Source of the DNA: a virus
Direction: 5' to 3' (one strand)
Length of the DNA: 36,842 nucleotides
Virus record (IMG/VR): IMGVR_UViG_3300031975_000043
Coordinates: 1 to 36,842 of that record
Positions 15,870-23,581 of this stretch are shown here, in pieces. The translations under genes were made by a program, and so were the position numbers. Below the pieces are notes generated by a model. It saw only the letters and a program-made list of their open reading frames with translations. It made no database searches and was not told where the DNA came from. The first letter of the stretch is position 1, and each line of letters opens with the position of its first letter.

Positions 15870-16709
15870 TTATGTCCTCTCATTTATTGAAGATGTCAAG
15901 GAAGCCAAGCCATCAATTTCATTAGGCTGTTTAGTATTTCCATAAGCATCTTCTCGAATATCTTTTACAACATTGTCCATGATATCTGCCCCCTCATCTG
16001 CATTACCATTTCCTAATGCTGCCATTGTGTAACTATCAATTACATACTCAGACGGACTAACCGCCAATGTTCCTACTTGTTTAGGATTGTCAAGTGTACC
16101 TACTTGCTGGCCCATAGCTCGTTCAACAATAGGCATATACACATTATCTTCCATACCCCCACCATCTCCAGGAACTCGACCAGAAAACTCTCCACCAGCT
16201 TTCAGTCCCATAATACCACCGCCATACCTAGCATTAAATTGCATAGGATCAGTATCTTCCATTGCTGCCATTTGCATAAATGGTTGTGCTGCTTCAGTGC
16301 TGGCTAAACTATATTGTGTTTCTACTGCTTCAGTAATGTCTACCCCTGCATTTTTAGTTAAAACCTCTAATGCTTTAGCAGCTAGTGAGTCTCCATCAGG
16401 AAGTGTAGCTGTAAGAATTTCATTTACCTTTTGCTTTACATCCATCTCTTTTATATTTCTACCTGACATAGGCACAGGAACAGGGATAGGAGCCTGTGTA
16501 TTCATTGGTGCAGCAGCTAATCCAGACTGTTCAGGAGCTTGCTGCGGAAGCATTGGATTAGACATGCTTCTTGCAGGACTAACCATTCCTTGAGGATTTG
16601 TAGGAATAGGCTGTGGTTTTTTCATTGCACTCATAGCATCTAAAGGCTCTTTACGTGCCATGTCTCTAAACTTCATAGCTTGGTCAGGTCTGTTTATTGG
16701 CATATTCAT
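15870..16709 (-). CDS. Conserved marine-phage virion-associated protein (279 aa)
   Basis: The function is not known. Residues 1-95 are rich in Pro, Met and Ala and look disordered. A helical part follows (about 90-150), and then the conserved block: GGEFSGRVPGDGGGMEDN, VYMPIVERA, LAVSPSEYVIDSYTMAAL, GNGNADEGADIMDNVV and AYGNTKQPNEIDG. I recall this 'VPG.G.GMEDN ... VSP.EYV.D' pattern from several phages of SAR11 and roseobacters, always near structural genes. It may be a tail or internal virion protein. The first ATG (16709) overlaps the stop of the gene before by an ATGA; an ATG two codons later is an alternative. Confidence 0.65.
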   Translation of the reverse strand: MNMPINRPDQAMKFRDMARKEPLDAMSAMKKPQPIPTNPQGMVSPARSMSNPMLPQQAPEQSGLAAAPMNTQAPIPVPVPMSGRNIKEMDVKQKVNEILTATLPDGDSLAAKALEVLTKNAGVDITEAVETQYSLASTEAAQPFMQMAAMEDTDPMQFNARYGGGIMGLKAGGEFSGRVPGDGGGMEDNVYMPIVERAMGQQVGTLDNPKQVGTLAVSPSEYVIDSYTMAALGNGNADEGADIMDNVVKDIREDAYGNTKQPNEIDGLASLTSSINERT

Positions 16710-16909
16710 TTATTTTGTCCATAGTCTGATTCAGGAGAATATACATAGTCAGTACTATTATACTTTACTTTTTTCATATTCCCAAATGCTTCATGCTTTT
16801 GATTAAGATGGTGCCTAGTCGGATCAATAAATCGACCTGTGTTAAGGTTTCCAAAATACGTACTAGCATTAACTAAATTGAAATGCTTATCTAATTCAGA
16901 TTTTGCCAT
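16706..16909 (-). CDS. Small hypothetical protein (67 aa)
   Basis: Not recognised. The product is polar, with many Asn, His, Tyr and Lys, and no membrane span or signal. NTGRFIDPTRHHLNQKHEAFGN in the middle has a virion-like feel but no named family. The ATG at 16909 lies within the end of the upstream gene (19-base overlap) with GGAG about 14 bases before it, and the stop overlaps the next start. The conserved tight packing with its neighbours supports a real gene, probably a minor tail or virion factor. Confidence 0.6.
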   Translation of the reverse strand: MAKSELDKHFNLVNASTYFGNLNTGRFIDPTRHHLNQKHEAFGNMKKVKYNSTDYVYSPESDYGQNK

Positions 16910-17166
16910 GATGTCTCTGCTCCTAAACTAACATATCCTTTAAACTTACCAGAGCTTGCTGAATATGCTATGTCACCTTTTCTTGGTCTACCAATTTCTG
17001 TTACTGTAACAACAGTATAAATATTTGTAGATGGTTTACTATTTTCTTGTAGGTCTCTTGTATTTAACTCTTGTATTAAAACTGATCCCCATCTCTGAAT
17101 ACTATTGTACATTTCATTAACGTCTGTAAAAGAGCGACGTTTAAATAAAGTAGGGTATCTTGCCAT
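16891..17166 (-). CDS. Small virion-associated protein (91 aa)
   Basis: The 91-residue product contains VNEMYNSIQRWGSVLIQELNTRD in the first half, and TVVTVTEIGRPRKGDIAYSA and FKGYVSLG in the second, a short helix followed by beta strands. Similar small proteins with a 'W...LI.ELN.RD' pattern sit next to the gp10-like tail protein in other marine phages, as I recall. There is no transmembrane part. The start lies one base inside the previous gene's stop (TAATG), with GGGGGAAG before it. A minor tail or fibre-attachment role is an inference from position. Confidence 0.65.
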   Translation of the reverse strand: MARYPTLFKRRSFTDVNEMYNSIQRWGSVLIQELNTRDLQENSKPSTNIYTVVTVTEIGRPRKGDIAYSASSGKFKGYVSLGAETSWQNLN

Positions 17167-19334
17167 TATCTTCCCCCATCTCCTTGGACAGCTAGTCTAA
17201 TTGATCCCCATCTCCAACTAGCATTGTTTGAATTACAAGATACCCTAACCACCCCTTGCCTTCCTCGTGATCTCAAGTCAACCTTTTCAGTTGTTTCTGT
17301 TACGTCAAATTCTTTTGTAGTTTTTTCACTACTCTCTGGAAATTGTTTGGTAATAAGTTTTAGTTTAATTTTACCACCACTTAAATCAAAGTCAGGAATA
17401 AGTCTGCTCATATACATTAGAGCATTACCATCATCAATATCAAAATCACCTGACTCAACAAAGGATGTTAGTGTTTCACCATTTGCGGTAAAGACATCAG
17501 TTGGTTCATTGTTGTATACCAAGTTACCACCAACCGTAGCACCAGTTGTAATTGTATTACCAAACACTTCTCTATCTGCAAAGGTAGTAAAGATCATATC
17601 TCCATAGACCCAGTACCCTTCATCAGGAGAAAAAATAACATAGCTATCACACTCAGTGCTATCCTTAGAAGCATATAGCCAAATAATTTCTTTAAACTCA
17701 GAGTTAATTCCAGCAAATACTTTATCGGTGTAGCTTTGATTTAATCTATCAAAAATAAATCTTCTTACAGTACAGTCTAATGTTTCTACCTGACCAGCAA
17801 AGGAATAGAAGTTATCGCTGCCCATCCAGTATGTAACACCATTATAATCTATACACGCATGTTGTCCAACCAACCCACAATTAGAACCTACTTGCTCAAA
17901 GTTAAAAGTAAAAGGTGGACCCGCAAAGCTCATTGTCCACAATGAATTATCAGTCCAAATATTAATAGCATTTTTTGATCTTACTGCACCTACAATTTCT
18001 GTACCATCTGTTAGAACAACTTCGCCAGCAGTTGTAGTAAGAGACGGAACCCAGTTTGTTCTGTCATCTTGATCTGACCAGCGCACCAACATAGGATCAA
18101 AGGGACCGCTAATAGTTGCAGTTGCTACATATGAGTTACATCCTAGAGCAACTAAGTGTCTATCATTAGGAGACACAATAATAGAGTTTACACTAATAGG
18201 TGATGTTGTAACAGTTGTTGCTCGTTCAGGTGTTGTACTTGCATCACTGTCAAAATAAAAAATATTACTACCTTTTCTATTTGCAACAATATCCTCACCC
18301 CAGTTATCAATACTCCAGTTAGCTAAAGTTAAGTTAATATCACTAGCATCAACAGAAGATGCAACATTCCAACCTCTGCCACTGCTCTGTTGATAAATCA
18401 AAGCAGTCATATTAATATCAGTTGTTACATCTCCACTTGCACTAGCTGCTGTCTTTACACTTACAATAATCTGCGTACTTGCTACAGATACAATTGGAAA
18501 CTGAGGACCGCCAACACTTACTGTAGTTCCAGCACCATTTACAATAAACGGCTTAGACAGTATTAAGTTACCTCCTACTGTAGCAGGAGTAACGCTAGTA
18601 TTGGCTGGCTGAAAAACTACAAAGTCTCCAGCCGAACCGCCATGCGCTGCATCAGTTGAAACTGTAACAAGTGCATTACTACCAGTTGTTGTAATCTTAC
18701 TGATTCCTACTGAAGTTGGTGCAGTTGCATTATATATAGCAGCCGAGTAACCAAGACCTTTGGTAGCCACTGAAGCACCCGTAGGAATGTAGTAGTTAAA
18801 TGTTGCATCTCCAGTTGCAGCAGACGTAGCACCCGCTGCCGCTGTTACATTAAATGTATAAACATTAGCACTAGCAACAGAAGCAATTGGATAAACGTTA
18901 CCTGTTAAACTAACATTGCCACCAAAAACAGAAGCAGAAGTAAAGTATACATAGTCACCTGCCGTTCTTCCATGTGCTGTGTCAGATACACATACTCTTG
19001 TTTGTCCCGCACTTGTTCCAAAAACACCAGCTAAAGTTACAGTAGAAGTAATAGGAGTAATATCATATATCTGATCTCCATTCATTTCATAAAGTTTTTC
19101 GGGTGTGCCAAAAACTGCACGAGCAATTCTATCTGAATCACGGTAAGCCCTTAAATCTCTAGCAGAACCATCAAAAGCTGTGCTTACTCTAGTCTCATAA
19201 CCTCGCATATTTTCAGGTTTACGCGCACGAAAACGTACACGGTTCCCATCAAACCATTTGTCACCTTCAGCAAACTGTGTGGTTTCTCTATGAAACCCTT
19301 GCTGAAACTCAAACTTTGCAAGTTTACTTGTCAT
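17166..19334 (-). CDS. Tail hub/stabilisation protein, P22 gp10-like
   Basis: The 722-residue product begins FEFQQGFHRETTQFAEGDKW, FDGNRVRFRARKPENMRGYE and then LRAYRDSDRIARAVFGTPEKL. This is the typical start of the podoviral tail 'nozzle/hub' proteins (P22 gp10-like, T7 gp12-like), in which repeated beta-propeller-like units close the tail. The middle holds Ser/Thr/Val/Gly-rich strands, and LVRWSDQDDRTNWVP and IWTDNSLWTMSF are usual for this family. The C-terminal part (SRLIPDFDLSGGKIKLKL) also fits. Its length is close to others of this type. It is co-translated with the fibre gene before it (TAATG overlap) and the small gene after it. Confidence 0.8.
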   Translation of the reverse strand: MTSKLAKFEFQQGFHRETTQFAEGDKWFDGNRVRFRARKPENMRGYETRVSTAFDGSARDLRAYRDSDRIARAVFGTPEKLYEMNGDQIYDITPITSTVTLAGVFGTSAGQTRVCVSDTAHGRTAGDYVYFTSASVFGGNVSLTGNVYPIASVASANVYTFNVTAAAGATSAATGDATFNYYIPTGASVATKGLGYSAAIYNATAPTSVGISKITTTGSNALVTVSTDAAHGGSAGDFVVFQPANTSVTPATVGGNLILSKPFIVNGAGTTVSVGGPQFPIVSVASTQIIVSVKTAASASGDVTTDINMTALIYQQSSGRGWNVASSVDASDINLTLANWSIDNWGEDIVANRKGSNIFYFDSDASTTPERATTVTTSPISVNSIIVSPNDRHLVALGCNSYVATATISGPFDPMLVRWSDQDDRTNWVPSLTTTAGEVVLTDGTEIVGAVRSKNAINIWTDNSLWTMSFAGPPFTFNFEQVGSNCGLVGQHACIDYNGVTYWMGSDNFYSFAGQVETLDCTVRRFIFDRLNQSYTDKVFAGINSEFKEIIWLYASKDSTECDSYVIFSPDEGYWVYGDMIFTTFADREVFGNTITTGATVGGNLVYNNEPTDVFTANGETLTSFVESGDFDIDDGNALMYMSRLIPDFDLSGGKIKLKLITKQFPESSEKTTKEFDVTETTEKVDLRSRGRQGVVRVSCNSNNASWRWGSIRLAVQGDGGR

Positions 19335-20263
19335 TAGCGAGTCATATTTTTAAGCATTACTGCATCAATTGTAGTAGCACTTCTTGCGGTATAAAAAAGA
19401 ATATCACAAGAACCAGAAGCAGAAGTTGCAGTAGGAACGGTGCCACCAGAAAATTTAAATACAGAGTTAAAGCTAACTGTTCTACCACCAGTAGCATCTT
19501 GAATTAAATAGTAGTGTCCTGTCTGACCAGCGCCCATGTTACTCGGAGCAGCCAAGGTTCTATTACCACCAAGAGTTACCAAGAAAATATTACCATCATT
19601 AGCATCTGAAACAATAGACGCTGCATCAGTCAAAGTTGTAATGAAGGACTTTACAGCACTAGATACTTTAATCATTGCAGAGTCGCCATAGGCTACAGTT
19701 GCATTAAATGTTTTAGCAGCAGTAATAGTATCCGTAGCAGATACCTTTACATAACGAATATCTGCAAGAGATGTATCAGGAACATCTGTAGTACATACAC
19801 CAACATTACGTACAGCAGCAGTTCCTAGTCCTAAACCAGTAGAGTCTAGTTGAAAAACAGATGTGCCATTAGTGAAGAAATAACCATTACCACTATTAGG
19901 AACAGTTACTCCAGTATTACCAGCAACTCTTAGAATAACTGCATTGCTTGAAGCGTTAGTTGATACTGCGTTTCTAATTGCATAGGTTTTTGAATTGTTA
20001 GGAATTAAAACAAAGATAGATGTGTGAGCAGTTCCTATTGATCCAGAAAACTGTATGATCGCAGACCTAGACTGATCTCCTGTTCCTTGGTTTTCTGAGA
20101 GTGTAACGGTTGCTGCACTGCCCAAACTTACTGTCGTATAGCCAGCGATAGCATCATCAACAAGACTGATAACACCGTCATTAAGAACTTGACCCCAAGT
20201 ATTAGGATTATCACCATCACCTTGTTTTGTCAGCCTAATGTTTGTTGTATAAGTTGAGGCCAT
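19334..20263 (-). CDS. Tail fibre protein with shared C-terminal tip domain (309 aa)
   Basis: The N terminus, TYTTNIRLTKQGDGDNPNTW followed by GQVLNDGVISLVDDAIAGYT, is a common marine-phage fibre start, probably the particle-binding end. The middle is rich in Ser, Thr, Val, Asn and Gly beta strands. The last 75 residues (TLAAPSNMGAGQTGHYYLI, then TVSFNSVFKFSGGTVPT) resemble the end of the 896-residue fibre on this strand. This suggests a common receptor-binding or trimer-tip fold. It may form a second, shorter fibre or a fibre base. It is translated directly before the gp10-like protein. Confidence 0.78.
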   Translation of the reverse strand: MASTYTTNIRLTKQGDGDNPNTWGQVLNDGVISLVDDAIAGYTTVSLGSAATVTLSENQGTGDQSRSAIIQFSGSIGTAHTSIFVLIPNNSKTYAIRNAVSTNASSNAVILRVAGNTGVTVPNSGNGYFFTNGTSVFQLDSTGLGLGTAAVRNVGVCTTDVPDTSLADIRYVKVSATDTITAAKTFNATVAYGDSAMIKVSSAVKSFITTLTDAASIVSDANDGNIFLVTLGGNRTLAAPSNMGAGQTGHYYLIQDATGGRTVSFNSVFKFSGGTVPTATSASGSCDILFYTARSATTIDAVMLKNMTR

Positions 20264-20264
20264 A

Positions 20265-20561
20265 TTACGTACCTTTTCCGTTGTTAAGTTTTAATTTTGG
20301 AATTATAGTTCCTGTATGATTAGCTCCAGTACAAAGTTTTCCATCAGGGGTAAAAAAAAGAATTGTAAAAGTATCCTTACCTCTATAAATAGTAATAGGA
20401 GTTCCTGCCGTAGTTACTCCTGACATAACAAATTCTTCATTATATTCTAGTATACCTTTTTCAATATCTTGAGCATCTTCATTAAAACAAAAAAGCTGTT
20501 GTGCCGATACTGGAAATACAAGCCACAAAGTTATTAGAATATATGTTAGTATAAATTTCAT
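20265..20561 (-). CDS. Secreted (signal-peptide) protein of unknown function (98 aa)
   Basis: A clear Sec signal opens the protein: MKF, then the hydrophobic core ILTYILITLWLVFP and a VSAQQ cut region near residues 19-22. The mature part of about 76 residues has two cysteines (in LFCFNED and GKLCTG) which could form one disulfide in the periplasm. The pattern LFC..., a helix with YNE, then strands ending PDGKLC.G recalls a family of small periplasmic proteins of Alphaproteobacteria and their phages (C...L...YGE...G...TW.....P.G..C). A signal peptide is odd inside a fibre operon: roles could be superinfection exclusion, receptor masking or lysis help. Confidence 0.7.
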   Translation of the reverse strand: MKFILTYILITLWLVFPVSAQQLFCFNEDAQDIEKGILEYNEEFVMSGVTTAGTPITIYRGKDTFTILFFTPDGKLCTGANHTGTIIPKLKLNNGKGT

Positions 20562-21131
20562 CTAAATACTTTCAGGCCAATCATATATTGGAGCATTACC
20601 AGTAGGAGTTCCATTACTATCTACAGGTGTTACAAACAATGCTTGAAACTCATCCATTGTAGAACAGTTTGTAATTTTTGTTTCAATAGTTTCCGCTGCT
20701 GAACGAACGGCATTTCTATAGGTCTGTATATCAGATGGTATATCTGTACCATTATCTGCTTTACGAATATATGCCCAATCAGTTTGAAAAAGCAAAGAAC
20801 CTTGTGTAGTTTTTGTTTGTGAAATATACTGTGATTTAAGACCTTTTGTTACTATTTGATTACCGTTCTTATCTAGCAAAGCAGTACCATCACTATCTAC
20901 TTCGTTTACATCTTCAATAGCACGTTCAGTTGAAGTCCACGTACCGTCTTTATTAGGACCAGTTACCCAGTAAAATTTTTCATCTGGTTTTGGTTGAACA
21001 GTTATTTCAACAAGACCTCTATCAGCTTTTTCATCTGCTGACCAAACCATCCAGTTTTTAGGATGTTGAACGCCGTTATCATCTGTCCACACCCTGTTTT
21101 CGCGGATTGTTTTATTTCCATATTTCCACAT
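20562..21131 (-). CDS. Tail-fibre assembly-like protein (DUF4376-like)
   Basis: The 189-residue product has a first part with many Trp and Asp residues (WTDDNGVQHPKNWMVWS) and a C-terminal helix-rich block: FQTDWAYIRKADNGTDIP, DIQTYRNAVRSAAETIE and MDEFQALF. The pattern 'TDW..IR......IP..I..YR.AVR.....IE......EF' is that of DUF4376 and the phage tail-fibre assembly chaperone type, which help fold or mount fibres. It follows the 809-residue fibre gene closely (AGGAGAAG before the start), as such proteins often do. Chaperone rather than structural role is inferred. Confidence 0.72.
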   Translation of the reverse strand: MWKYGNKTIRENRVWTDDNGVQHPKNWMVWSADEKADRGLVEITVQPKPDEKFYWVTGPNKDGTWTSTERAIEDVNEVDSDGTALLDKNGNQIVTKGLKSQYISQTKTTQGSLLFQTDWAYIRKADNGTDIPSDIQTYRNAVRSAAETIETKITNCSTMDEFQALFVTPVDSNGTPTGNAPIYDWPESI

Positions 21132-21140
21132 AGTCTTCTC

Positions 21141-23570
21141 CTATCGGGCCGTGGCAGGGGCGACATCTTCACCGCCAAAGGGGTTCTCTGCAAAGGCCAT
21201 ATATACAAACGAACCGCCCGACCCATTTACTCCGCCATCGCTGGCACGAAGTTTAAATCCAGTAGCAGTAAAATCATGCGTTGTAGAAGATGTGTCAGCG
21301 GTACCTGTATCTGCAAAAAGTCTAAGGTTTGCAACATTAAACGGGTTACGCGCACTGTCAACAATTACCCAGTTATCAGTACTATCCGTCCGTTTAACCA
21401 TAACAAAAGCAGGACGAAAGCCCGTATATATAAACGGACCATTTGCATCTGCATTTCCCGTGTAGCTGCCAAAGGAGCTATAACCAGGAACTTCAGCCCA
21501 CGCATAACAAACCATGCTATTACCAGATACGTTTGTGCCGAAACCACCACCGCCAAGCGTAATTAATGTGCTTGTTGGCTCGGTATCATTCCATGCACCA
21601 TCTGAATCTGCTACTCCACCTGTACCGTTTAACAAAAGATATTTAGTAGCTCCTAGCTCCGAATGGTAGACAATCCACTGCTCGGTGCTGTCTCTGTTTT
21701 TTATTATAATCCAAGAAGGTTTGACTCCAAGACCGTGACCAATAGTTTGCCCCGCTGTGCCGTTGCCTTCAAAAGTTGAAATAGAAAGTCCGTTCGTTGT
21801 ATTTACAGATGTAGTGGTCGTGTTAATGCTACCGCTTTCATTGCTACTGCCAGCACCACCTACAGTCTTCCATTGCCATGCAACATACGTTCTACCTGAT
21901 CCATTAAAATTTGGATCGGTGGTATCAAGATCGAAGCCATTCGTTTCAAACGTGATTTGCGCGGGGCTATCCGTGTCCTCGGCGTCGCTTGAATTAGATT
22001 TAAGACGCTGTGTTTGACCTCTAGCAACGTCAATAAAAACATGATTGTCTCCGTTAGATCGCGGACCAATCCACCAAAGGTCTGGCTTAAAATCTCCAGC
22101 ACTTGCGTCATTGGTGATAGCCAAGCCGCTGCTGCCATTTCCTGTATAAAGTTGTGGAAGGAAGGCTGATGATCCATCTGTAATTGTTGGTGTGGGGAAA
22201 TCTGAAACATTTTCAAAATAAGTGTAACCCGTTGGTGTTGTACCTGAACACTCACTTTCGTTTAATAGGGTAAGAACATTCCCGCTTTTCGCAGCAGCAG
22301 CAAAAACATACTCATTGCTGCCAATCATTGCCGTAATTGTAGTAGTAGGGTTATCTCCTGTAGCGGGATTACCGTCTAATCCTGCATCTGCTGCAACAAA
22401 TTTCATTGCGGTTGCACTAGCGTCGTAAATTCCAAGAAAACATTTTCCCGTTGCCATATCGACGGCAAGCCAAAATTCATCGGATGTCGTAATTGGCAAA
22501 CTAGGGTCAATACTGCCAGTAGTTATGTAGTCGTAAAGTGTTAGATCAGAAGACGAAGGCGACATTTGCACACCGTCTGACGCACCAACATCTTCATTGC
22601 TTCCAGTAGCATCGCCAAAATTACTATTGTTTGATTTTGTTATACCAAAATTCCAACCATTATTAGTACTTACAGTATCTGATGAAAATGCAACTGCATA
22701 TTTTCCAGTTGACGGTAAGTTAGCTGTTAAAGAAATTAAAGTTCGAGTAGACGGACCTGTGTAAACTAAGTTTCCATCAGTTACAGTTCCACCGCCCCGT
22801 TGATTATTAAGACGATTAAAAGTAATTTGATTATTAGTAGGTGTGTCTGATCGTTGATCGGCTGTTGTCAGTCCTGACGAAGTAAAATCGTTACCATTAC
22901 CTGATTCGTCGTCTCCTAAATCAGAACTATCACGGCCATCAATATAAAAACCATTTGTTCCAAAACTGCCTGAGTATGCTATTGGTTTCCATACTCCACT
23001 ATCATCAAACTCTCCAAAAGCTGTAGGGGCTGCTTGTGTTCCGTCAATTAAATACATTTCAGCTATATAAGCATCAATATAATTACTACCTTCTTTACCA
23101 ATATTTTGCGCTACAGTAGCATTAACATCAAATTCAAAGTTTTCACTTGGATTACTTGAAGTAGAAAAACTGGTAACTTGTACACCATTAATGTAAATTT
23201 TAACACGATCTGCTGCCGTAGTATCTGTAGTATCAACAGCCAAAACAATGTGCTGCCATGCTGTAGGATCACGAAAAACTTGAGTAGTTGCTCTTAATGT
23301 ACTACCATCAATAAAGTATAATTTATCATCACTATCAGACCAACCAAACTCTGTGCTACCAGCTTGCAGTATTCTGTATCCACCGCTAGTACCACTAGCA
23401 AAGGTGTTCACTTTCCACCAAAAACTAAATGTCCATGTACGGCGATTAGACGCACTGCTAGGTGTTCTAGTTAAATAGGCACTATCTCCCATTGTAAATC
23501 TAATTGATTGACCAATGTTATAGCCAGTTGATTGTCCACTTGCACCCATCATTATGTTTTGAAAAACCAT
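21141..23570 (-). CDS. Tail fibre / host-recognition protein with LamG-like domain (809 aa)
   Basis: Residues about 20-205 form a concanavalin/LamG-like domain: SIRFTMGDSAYLTRTP, WTFSFWWKVNTF, WQHIVLAVD, KIYINGVQV and YIAEMYLIDG, a fold that often binds sugars. A second jelly-roll-like part follows (about 260-450: TDGNLVYTG, GKYAVAFSSD, FWLAVDMATGKCFLGIYD). The last 215 residues match the DUF7483-like repeats of phage fibres: GHGLGVKPSWIIIKNR, QWIVYHSEL, then FRPAFVMVKRTDSTDNWVI and FVYMAFAENPFG. It probably reads host surface glycans. Base composition changes inside the gene: AT-rich in the first third, GC-rich in the rest, a sign of domain exchange. Confidence 0.82.
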   Translation of the reverse strand: MVFQNIMMGASGQSTGYNIGQSIRFTMGDSAYLTRTPSSASNRRTWTFSFWWKVNTFASGTSGGYRILQAGSTEFGWSDSDDKLYFIDGSTLRATTQVFRDPTAWQHIVLAVDTTDTTAADRVKIYINGVQVTSFSTSSNPSENFEFDVNATVAQNIGKEGSNYIDAYIAEMYLIDGTQAAPTAFGEFDDSGVWKPIAYSGSFGTNGFYIDGRDSSDLGDDESGNGNDFTSSGLTTADQRSDTPTNNQITFNRLNNQRGGGTVTDGNLVYTGPSTRTLISLTANLPSTGKYAVAFSSDTVSTNNGWNFGITKSNNSNFGDATGSNEDVGASDGVQMSPSSSDLTLYDYITTGSIDPSLPITTSDEFWLAVDMATGKCFLGIYDASATAMKFVAADAGLDGNPATGDNPTTTITAMIGSNEYVFAAAAKSGNVLTLLNESECSGTTPTGYTYFENVSDFPTPTITDGSSAFLPQLYTGNGSSGLAITNDASAGDFKPDLWWIGPRSNGDNHVFIDVARGQTQRLKSNSSDAEDTDSPAQITFETNGFDLDTTDPNFNGSGRTYVAWQWKTVGGAGSSNESGSINTTTTSVNTTNGLSISTFEGNGTAGQTIGHGLGVKPSWIIIKNRDSTEQWIVYHSELGATKYLLLNGTGGVADSDGAWNDTEPTSTLITLGGGGFGTNVSGNSMVCYAWAEVPGYSSFGSYTGNADANGPFIYTGFRPAFVMVKRTDSTDNWVIVDSARNPFNVANLRLFADTGTADTSSTTHDFTATGFKLRASDGGVNGSGGSFVYMAFAENPFGGEDVAPATAR

Positions 23571-23581
23571 TTAATAGTCCT

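Noticed and set aside
16087-16593. + strand frame of 168 residues opposite the 279-aa gene
   Set aside because: Antisense to a conserved frame, rich in Ser and Cys without motifs, no ribosome site.
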